Source: Candidatus Woesearchaeota archaeon
Lineage (GTDB): Archaea; Nanobdellota; Nanobdellia; Woesearchaeales; WJKL01
NCBI GenBank assembly: GCA_019322455.1
Contig: JAHWIT010000032.1
Coordinates: 1 to 9,873, forward strand
DNA length: 9,873 nucleotides
Reading direction: 5' to 3'
Positions 1-5,700 of the stretch are shown here, piece after piece (the first letter of the stretch is position 1; each line of letters opens with the position of its first letter). Below the pieces are notes generated by a model that did no database searches, was not told the DNA's origin, and saw only the letters and a program-made list of their open reading frames with translations. The position numbers and the translations under genes are program-made.

Positions 1-255
1 AAAACTATTAGCTTTGGCGGTTCTTATGCTTCCATTTGTTTAGATCGTCATTTGGATTTAAAAGATGATTTAAGAACTTATGCTGAACAAATATTATGTT
101 TACTTGATGGATTTGGTCTAGAATTTAAACAAACATCGCCGGTTTATCAGAATGCAGGAGATGTCTTAAAAGCAACTATTTTATTAAAGAAAAATAAAAG
201 GAATATTTCTAGATTAAGGGATACAGTGCCTTTTAGATATCTAAGAAGTCTTTAG
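1..255 (+). CDS. 3' end of a possible LAGLIDADG-type protein (5' truncated)
   Basis: The frame is open from base 1 to the TAG at 253-255, so this is the C-terminal 84 residues of a gene that starts outside the window. The TTG at 52 is an internal codon and not a convincing start. The visible part reads as an alpha/beta unit: an ISFGGSYASICL strand, a helix (LDLKDDLRTYAEQILCLL), then FGLEF, a second strand pair (ATILLKKN) and a closing NISRLRDTVPFRYLRSL. That order, with a helix, FGI-like turn, beta strands and a final N-I-x-R-x-x-x-x-V-x-F segment, resembles the second half of LAGLIDADG homing-endonuclease folds found as inteins or free-standing archaeal proteins. The catalytic LAGLIDADG helix itself is not in the window, so the assignment is tentative. 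A run of seven T follows the stop and may end transcription. Confidence 0.42.
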   Translation, partial: KTISFGGSYASICLDRHLDLKDDLRTYAEQILCLLDGFGLEFKQTSPVYQNAGDVLKATILLKKNKRNISRLRDTVPFRYLRSL

Positions 256-313
256 TTTTTTTATTGGAATTTATGAATAGATTTCTAATATTTTTGCTTG
301 GAAAAATAGAAAT
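256..313 (+). terminator. T-rich terminator region with imperfect hairpin
   Basis: Seven T bases follow the stop codon at 256-262, which fits archaeal oligo-T termination. Further on, ATTTCTAATATTTTT (281-295) can pair with AAAAATAGAAAT (302-313) around a short loop with a three-base bulge. The second arm touches the TATA box of the next gene, so the hairpin may be incidental. The T-run is the better evidence. Confidence 0.35.
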
Positions 314-323
314 TTATATATAC
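311..323 (+). promoter_or_regulatory. TATA box of the membrane-protein gene
   Basis: The sequence AATTTATATATAC is a close match to an archaeal TATA box. Its centre lies about 28 bases before the ATG at 345, which places the predicted transcription start on or next to the start codon. There is no Shine-Dalgarno, so a leaderless mRNA is expected. Confidence 0.7.
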
Positions 324-344
324 CATTAGCTTATTGATTAGATT

Positions 345-893
345 ATGAGATATTTATACAAGCTGGCAAATTTACAAGAATATGCGTTAAGCAATATTTA
401 TCAATATTTTGAAATGGTTGTTTATACTGCTTTTTGTTTTTTTATTCCTTTGACAATAGGGCATCCTCAATTAGCTGTTGGGATTATTGTTAATGCTTTG
501 TTAATAGCTAGTGCATTGAATATTAAAGGATATAAGTTATTGCCTGTTATTATTAGTCCTAGTTTAGGGGCTTTGTCAAGAGGAATTTTATTTGGGCCGT
601 TTACAATTTTTTTAGTTTATATGATTCCGTTTATATGGATTGGAAATACGATTCTAGTTTTTAGTTTTAAATGGCTTAAATTAAGATTAAATAAGAATTA
701 TTGGTTAACATTAGTTATTGGATCTTTATTAAAATCAGGATTTTTATTCTTAATTGCATTTATTTTATACTCACTAAATATTGTTCCAGTTGTTTTCCTA
801 ACAGCAATGGGAATCATGCAGTTAATTACTGCTTTTACTGGCGGGATTGCTGTTTATGGATTTCAAGCTGTGAAGAAAAGATTAACTGTTTAA
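345..893 (+). CDS. Small polytopic membrane protein, possibly ECF-transporter S-component-like
   Basis: This 182-residue protein is almost entirely hydrophobic, with about five or six membrane segments near residues 24-40, 43-60, 64-82, 84-110, 118-144 and 147-172. Glycine/proline-rich turns (IISPSLGALSRGILFGPF around 69-86 and PFIWIGN around 95-101) sit between them, and lysine-rich loops lie at 110-118 and the C-terminus. The size, the number of segments and the SPSLG...GPF pattern resemble substrate-binding S components of energy-coupling-factor transporters, which capture vitamins or metal ions and work with a shared ATPase/T-component module. No ATPase or T component lies nearby, and the substrate cannot be told. 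The ATG at 345 is supported by the TATA box about 28 bases upstream. The alternative is an unrelated small membrane protein family. Confidence 0.6.
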   Translation: MRYLYKLANLQEYALSNIYQYFEMVVYTAFCFFIPLTIGHPQLAVGIIVNALLIASALNIKGYKLLPVIISPSLGALSRGILFGPFTIFLVYMIPFIWIGNTILVFSFKWLKLRLNKNYWLTLVIGSLLKSGFLFLIAFILYSLNIVPVVFLTAMGIMQLITAFTGGIAVYGFQAVKKRLTV

Positions 894-901
894 AAACATA
901 A

Positions 902-911
902 GATTTTTAAG
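902..911 (+). promoter_or_regulatory. Weak TATA-like box of the 935 gene
   Basis: GATTTTTAAG is centred about 28 bases before the ATG at 935, the same spacing as the clear TATA boxes in this window. It is a poorer match, so co-transcription from the upstream gene (41-base gap) is also possible. Confidence 0.4.
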
Positions 912-934
912 CAACTTGGATTAATTCTGATTTT

Positions 935-1408
935 ATGCAAACAGGGATTGAAGGAAAACTTGAAGATGCTGGAGAGGTAATGGAATTAGGGGATTATATA
1001 AAAGAATTAAAAGATCCTTATGAAGATAAACTTAAAGAAAATGCATCATGGTTATCATGGATTTGGTATAAACTAAACAAAAAACCAGCAAGAAGTCGTC
1101 TTTGTAATAAGGATGTTAAGGTTAAAGGAACATTGGTTGATTTTAAGTTTGGTAAGGAATTTTTAGTTTCTGACACATTGTATGTTTATGTTTGTGATCA
1201 AAAAGGAGAAGTAACTGAGTTTAGAAGGCCTTTTTCTTCATCAAATATAGAAAATCCAAGTTGGAATTATTACACAACAGCTTTGCATGATTTAAAAGAA
1301 AAAGAAATAACATTTATTGCAGATTCTTTTCCAAAAGGAGGAATTTTTCCAGGATTTTATTATTTTATTCTAGGAGTTTTCAAAGAAAATAAATTAATTA
1401 GATTTTAA
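935..1408 (+). CDS. Hypothetical soluble protein (157 aa)
   Basis: I do not recognise this protein. It is soluble, with a charged N-terminal helix region (residues 1-40), a tryptophan cluster (ASWLSWIWYKL, about 38-48), and a beta-rich remainder: DVKVKGTLVDFKF, LYVYVCDQKGEVTEF, EITFIADSFP and PGFYYFILGVF. The alternation of short strands after residue 60 could be a small beta barrel such as an OB-like fold, but no diagnostic motif is visible. The start at 935 suits a leaderless transcript from the weak TATA box. An alternative start is Met16 at 980, preceded by GGAGAGG but at a spacing too short to be comfortable. The last three codons overlap a short duplicated copy of the neighbouring methyltransferase's 3' end on the opposite strand, so its C-terminus (LIRF) may have been changed by that event. 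Confidence 0.7.
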   Translation: MQTGIEGKLEDAGEVMELGDYIKELKDPYEDKLKENASWLSWIWYKLNKKPARSRLCNKDVKVKGTLVDFKFGKEFLVSDTLYVYVCDQKGEVTEFRRPFSSSNIENPSWNYYTTALHDLKEKEITFIADSFPKGGIFPGFYYFILGVFKENKLIRF

Positions 1409-1430
1409 CAATCTTCATAACAAAAAACCT
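1401..1430 (-). repeat. Diverged duplicate of the methyltransferase 3' tail
   Basis: On the minus strand this stretch reads D-R-FFVMKIVKI-stop (with 1431-1433 giving the D), in the same reading frame as and exactly 75 bases beyond the real gene end, which reads E-G-FFVARIVKSE-stop (1470-1508). Over 1404-1429 versus 1479-1504 I count 21 of 26 identical bases. Two stop codons (1470-1472 and 1434-1436) separate it from the functional gene. It looks like a relic of a short tandem duplication or of an older gene end. Confidence 0.6.
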
Positions 1431-1453
1431 GTCTCAAATTTCTTCGAAATTTG
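1422..1453 (-). terminator. Hairpin plus T-run terminator for the methyltransferase gene
   Basis: CAAATTTC (1435-1442) and GAAATTTG (1446-1453) form a perfect eight-base stem with a three-base TTC loop. On the minus strand the stem is followed after a few bases by six T (complement of 1422-1427). The position just past the methyltransferase stop suits termination. The symmetric stem could also serve the convergent plus-strand gene, but no T-run follows on that strand. Confidence 0.5.
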
Positions 1454-1469
1454 TGAGCAGATTTGTTTG

Positions 1470-2423
1470 TCACTCGGATTTAACAATCCTCGCGACAAAA
1501 AATCCTTCTGTGTCATTATCTTGAGGCCATAATCTAAGACATTTTTTGATTGCTGGATTGTATTTTTTTCCTTCAAACTCTAAAACAGCATTACTTCTTT
1601 TCAATCCAGGAAGATTTATTTCTTCTAACTTGGCATTTGGATATTTATCTAAAAGAAAGTCAACAACTGCTTCATCTTCTTCTGGCTCTAATGTGCATGT
1701 TGAATAAACTATAATTCCTCCTTTTTTTAGATTGTTGAATGCTGTTTCTAAAAGCTGTTTTTGTGTTCCTGATATTCTCTTAACCATATTTGGATTCCAG
1801 ATTCTTAATGTTTTCAATGATTTTCTTATTGTTCCTGTTCCAGAACAAGGAGCATCTACTAAAATACGATCAAATTGGAAATCCTTGAAGAATCTTCCCT
1901 GCATTAATGTTGTGATTGAATTGGTTATTCCTATTCTTTGCATATTAATGCCTAAAGGCTTCATTCTATCTCCTTTGTAATCATTAGCAATAAAAATTCC
2001 TTTATTCTGCATCATTGAAGCAATTTGAGTTGCTTTGCTTCCAGGAGATGCAGCTATATCAAGAATTGTTTCTCCTGGTTTTGGATCAAGAACAATTGGA
2101 GGAATCATGCTAACTGCTTCCTGCACATAAAAATATCCTAATAAATGTTCAATTAAATTTCCAATATCTCTTCTTTTTTCTTTTCCTTTGTGTTCAATCC
2201 AGAATCCTTGCTTGCACCAAGGTATTTGAGTTAGTTTCCAGTCTTTTTCAAGTCTTTTTTTAAGTTCATTAATTGAAATTTTAAGAGTGTTTATTCTAAT
2301 GCTTCTTCTTAAAAATGACAAAGAGTATTTTTTAAATTCTTGAAAATCAGTAAGTTTAGAGTATCTTTCAATGAATTTTTCTTTGAATTCTATTTCTTCT
2401 GCATTTGGCATTAATTTTGGCAT
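1470..2423 (-). CDS. RNA (cytosine-C5)-methyltransferase, Trm4/NSUN/RsmB family
   Basis: This 317-residue protein is a complete SAM-dependent m5C RNA methyltransferase. It has an N-terminal RNA-binding subdomain (RRSIRINTLK, 39-48), FYVQEAVSMIPP (98-109), SAM-binding motif I (LDIAASPGSKATQIA, 121-135), motif II around NDYKGDR (147-153), motif IV DAPCSGTG (190-197, Cys193) and motif VI STCTLEPEEDE (241-251, Cys243). The family closes with the LRLWP...GFFVARI tail. In this family the motif VI cysteine attacks C6 of the target cytosine and the motif IV cysteine assists product release. Both are present. No PUA domain is attached, so the length and layout match archaeal Trm4-type tRNA enzymes (C49-type targets), though an rRNA target cannot be excluded. 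The ATG at 2423 is chosen over Met5 because the TATA box lies about 25 bases upstream, which implies leaderless translation. The gene converges on the 935 gene and diverges from the AbrB operon. Confidence 0.93.
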   Translation of the reverse strand: MPKLMPNAEEIEFKEKFIERYSKLTDFQEFKKYSLSFLRRSIRINTLKISINELKKRLEKDWKLTQIPWCKQGFWIEHKGKEKRRDIGNLIEHLLGYFYVQEAVSMIPPIVLDPKPGETILDIAASPGSKATQIASMMQNKGIFIANDYKGDRMKPLGINMQRIGITNSITTLMQGRFFKDFQFDRILVDAPCSGTGTIRKSLKTLRIWNPNMVKRISGTQKQLLETAFNNLKKGGIIVYSTCTLEPEEDEAVVDFLLDKYPNAKLEEINLPGLKRSNAVLEFEGKKYNPAIKKCLRLWPQDNDTEGFFVARIVKSE

Positions 2424-2440
2424 ATGGGATTAAATCTTAA

Positions 2441-2454
2441 GATTATATATAAAA
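2441..2454 (-). promoter_or_regulatory. TATA box of the methyltransferase gene
   Basis: Read on the minus strand the sequence is TTTTATATATAATC, a strong archaeal TATA box. Its centre is about 25 bases from the start codon at 2423, so the transcript should be leaderless or nearly so. Confidence 0.7.
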
Positions 2455-2467
2455 TTTTAGTAACATA

Positions 2468-2512
2468 CAAAAATTTTCAATTTTTGAAGTTCCGAAATTC
2501 TGTATAATTTCG
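2468..2512. repeat. Two adjacent small inverted repeats in the divergent promoter region
   Basis: CAAAAATT (2468-2475), loop TTC, AATTTTTG (2479-2486) is a perfect 8-3-8 palindrome. CGAAATT (2493-2499), six-base loop, AATTTCG (2506-2512) follows at once. The first has the same dimensions and TTC loop as the hairpin at 1435-1453 on the other side of the methyltransferase gene. They lie between the two divergent TATA boxes and could be protein-binding sites. The AT-richness means some of this may be chance. Confidence 0.45.
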
Positions 2513-2545
2513 AAACCTTTTTATATGATTAGTACTATTTTATAC
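2513..2545 (+). promoter_or_regulatory. Promoter region of the AbrB/surface-protein operon
   Basis: GAAACCTTTTTATATGA gives a good BRE plus TATA box centred near 2522, which predicts a start near 2548 and a leader of about 27 bases. A second TATA-like stretch, CTATTTTATACC, is centred near 2541 and predicts a start near 2567. The sequence alone does not decide which is used. The operator-like repeats overlap both arrangements. Confidence 0.55.
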
Positions 2546-2571
2546 CTTAATTAGCATTAAATTAGTACTAT
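2528..2571 (+). promoter_or_regulatory. Paired operator-like repeats around the transcription start
   Basis: The 11-base sequence ATTAGTACTAT occurs identically at 2528-2538 and 2561-2571, 33 bases apart. Each contains the perfect palindrome TAGTACTA. Between them, TTAAT-TAGC-ATTAA (2547-2560) is another inverted repeat, and its ATTAG half-site at 2550 lies 22 and 11 bases from those at 2528 and 2561. The sites flank or cover the predicted promoter elements and lie immediately before the AbrB-type gene, as expected for autoregulation by a dimeric regulator. The regulator that binds is inferred. Confidence 0.55.
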
Positions 2572-2574
2572 AAA

Positions 2575-2724
2575 ATGAAGCTGCAAGATAACAGAGGCCA
2601 ATTTAAGATCACTATTCCTAGAGATCTTGCTAAAATTAAGGGCTGGAAACAAGGCACAGAGCTAGTTATAGTTATGAATTCAGAAGGAGACTTAGTTATA
2701 AAGGAGATTAAAAAGAAAAGATGA
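2575..2724 (+). CDS. AbrB/MazE/SpoVT-type small DNA-binding protein
   Basis: The 49-residue protein starts MKLQDNRGQFKITIPRDLA and ends in KEIKKKR. It matches a single swapped-hairpin AbrB domain: a first strand pair (GQFKITIP), the short helix RDLAKIKGW, the turn KQGTELVIV and a last hairpin EGDLVIKEI. Proteins of this fold dimerise and bind AT-rich operators with basic residues of the first hairpin. They act as transition-state-type regulators or as antitoxins. No toxin gene follows; the next gene is a giant surface protein whose ATG overlaps this stop codon (ATGA at 2721-2724). That overlap implies one mRNA and translational coupling. The paired palindromic repeats directly upstream suggest it controls its own operon. 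An internal GGAG at 2703-2706 could help start the downstream gene. Confidence 0.88.
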   Translation: MKLQDNRGQFKITIPRDLAKIKGWKQGTELVIVMNSEGDLVIKEIKKKR

Positions 2725-5700
2725 AGCAAAAAAGAGGTAACAAAACAAATAAAGAGGTAATTATTGTATTTATGCTAGGAATATTTATCTTGTTTTCTTA
2801 TTATGTTTTGATAAATAAAACAGGCATTACTGGACTAGCTGTTTATGATGAAATATTAACATTTGAAGCAGAAGAATTAACTACAAGTGGTGCTTATGAA
2901 ATCTTAACTAATTGTGAATGTGATGATACTTCTAATCTTTGTGTAGGGCATGACAGCAACCATCAAGAGAGTGCATCTATAATATATGAATTTAATTTAG
3001 AGGAAGGATTGTATGATATTGTAATGGTTCATTGCCCAGAAAATAAAGGAGATGTCTATAGATTATACATCAATGGAAATTTAATTGAAACATTTGAAGA
3101 TAGAATAGATTCAGATATATGGGAAGAATATGTATTTGAAAATATTGATTTAAATCAGAATGATGAAGTAGAAATCAGTTGTGATAAATCTTCAAGTGAC
3201 ACAGAGTGCAGGATTGACCAGATTATATTCAAAAAAATCAGACAAACTGTTAGTATAAATGAAACAATCGAGGATGCAGAAGATATACCAATAAATTCAA
3301 CAATAATATGGAAACAAGAAGGAGAGGTAGTACAAGAGAGTTCAGGAGAAATACATGAATATGAATTAGAACAAGGAGAATATGAAATAGAGATTGTTCC
3401 AGAACATAGTGCAATAAAAAAGATTGAATTAGAAAAAACAATAACAAATGATGTTGAGGATATTGTAGATGTTGATGAAGATCCAACTCCTGATATTGAA
3501 TACAGCAAGACATATGCTATTGATCCAAAGGATCCTGATATAGAAGATGCAACTGTAACAATAACTGCAACTGGAACTGAATTATTTAAATGCAAAGAAT
3601 GGGATTTTGAGAATAGGAAATGTAATGGAGAATGGATTAAATTAATGGATACTGTTCCTGGACTAGAATATACATTTACTGTTAACTGCGGCTATAAAGA
3701 AAAAGGCGGATGCAGCTGCAATGGAATAAGGTTTGTTGATTTGTTTTCTGATTATTCATTTAATAATGGAACTTCATATACTGTAACTGCAGAGGTGTTT
3801 AAAGGAGGCAGTACAAATCCTTCTCAATTAATAGATTCAGAAACAGTTAGCTTCAGTTCTATTCCTCAATTTTCAATTGACAGTAATCCTGGAGATTTAG
3901 TAAGAGGAAATTTGGCAATAGAAAAGATAAATCAAAGCGGAATATTAATTAAATTACACAATAAATCAAAAGAAAGATTATTAGGAGATAATACTTTTAA
4001 GATAACAATTAATTCCAATATATTAGGGCCTAATACAATTCATTTGTCTTGCTCAGAGGAAATAGATATTGGAGATGTTTTTGAAGATTTTGAAGTCAAG
4101 GATATAGACAAAATATTATCTGGAAGCGACTGTCCATTTGGAAATGTTAATTTAATTAGTCCTGCAAATAATGCTAATGATAGCGACGGAAATATTAATT
4201 TTGAATATAGTGTTTATGATTCAAATCAAGCAATAGATTATTGTGAATTAATAATAGATGAAACTGTTTATCAAACAGATTATTCTATTGAAGAGATTAT
4301 AGTAAAAGATTTTAATCAGAGTTTACCAAATGGAACTTATGAATGGAGTGTTAATTGTACAACGTCAAATGGATATGAAATAGAATCAGAAAAATGGATA
4401 ATAAATATAGGAGGGACTCGTCAAATAAAAGGGGTTATAACAGATTCGAATTATAATCCTGTTACTAGTGAGGTTAAGGTTTATGATAATGGAGAATTAG
4501 TTTTAACTGATGATGAACTTTATGATTTTTATCTTAGTGATGGATTATATAATGTAAAGGTTAACCCAATAAGTGGAAATTTTAATGAAATTTATATTTC
4601 CAACTTAACTGTTAACTCTAATATTATAAATTTCACAAGATTAGAAGACTCTTCAGAAAATATTTTAGGAGATATTTTTATTAATGTAATAGAGGTTATT
4701 TCATGGGAAATAAATCCTTCTGCAACTTATGATATGGTTAGTATCAATTTAAGTTATGGAAGTGGATCTGATTTAGCTCTCTGGAAATGCACTGATTTTG
4801 ATTTTGACAACCAGACATGCAGAAATGAAGATAATTGGACTATAATTCAGAATTTATCTGATGGTCCAAATAAAATAGTATTCAATCTATCTTTCAATGA
4901 TCCAGCTGCAGCTGTTGCGGGCGGTGATAAACCTCCAACAGTAACTCTTAATTATCCTCTAGATAATTTCATAGCTTATACTAATGATTTATACAATATT
5001 ACTTTCAATTGCAGTGCTGAAGATAAACAAGGCAATAACAAAGGCGTAAAGAATATATCTCTATATATAACAAATAATCAAAATAGTTCTTTTAGTTTAA
5101 ATGAGACAATAATATTCAGCGGAACGAATAAAGAAGAAACTGCTTTGTTTAATAAGACTTTAAGTATTGGAAATTATACATGGAATTGTCTTGCTTATGA
5201 TAATGGCGGAAACTATGATTTTGGTGATAATAATAGAAGTATAAAGATTATGCAAGTAATTAATGATACTACTGCTCCAATTGTAACATCAATTAATCCT
5301 GTAAATAATTCTGTTGATAATGATGGATATATTGTATTCCAGTATAATGTAACAGATAATGAATCAAATATAGATTATTGTGAATTGATTATAAATAATT
5401 CTGTTGTTGATACTGATTATTCAATAACAGAAGATATTACTCAGTCATTTAATAAAATTTTAACAAATGGAACTTATGAATGGTCTGTTAACTGCACTAA
5501 TGATTTTAATCTTACAGGAAGTTCTGAGATGAGGGTATTGATTGTTAATATTACAGAAGAGATAACTAATGTAACTTTATGCTGCTGCGGGTTAAGTGTT
5601 TCAAGCACTCCTGAGGTTGTAAGCCAAGGAGAAAAGGTTCTTGTAACTGCTGATGTATCTAACTTATTTACAGGACTGGCTGCTAAACCTACTGATATAA

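Noticed and set aside
52..255. A complete 67-residue gene starting at TTG 52
   Set aside because: The frame stays open back to base 1 and the extra residues continue the same fold pattern, with no ribosome-binding site or TATA box at 52. A truncated longer gene is more likely.
701..901. Second plus-strand frame inside the membrane-protein gene
   Set aside because: It is out of frame with a clear membrane protein, has a Cys/Tyr-rich composition typical of a shadow frame, and no ribosome-binding site.
1732..1980. Plus-strand frame opposite the methyltransferase
   Set aside because: The opposite strand carries all catalytic motifs of a known enzyme; this frame has no promoter and no recognisable features.
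2575..2724. AbrB-type gene as the antitoxin of a toxin-antitoxin pair
   Set aside because: The gene that overlaps it encodes a giant surface protein, and no PIN, MazF, RelE or Doc-like toxin is present on either strand nearby.
3155..3595. Minus-strand reading frame opposite the giant surface protein
   Set aside because: The translation is rich in Ser, Ile and Val and mirrors Glu/Asn/Ile codons of the real gene. No start signals were seen.
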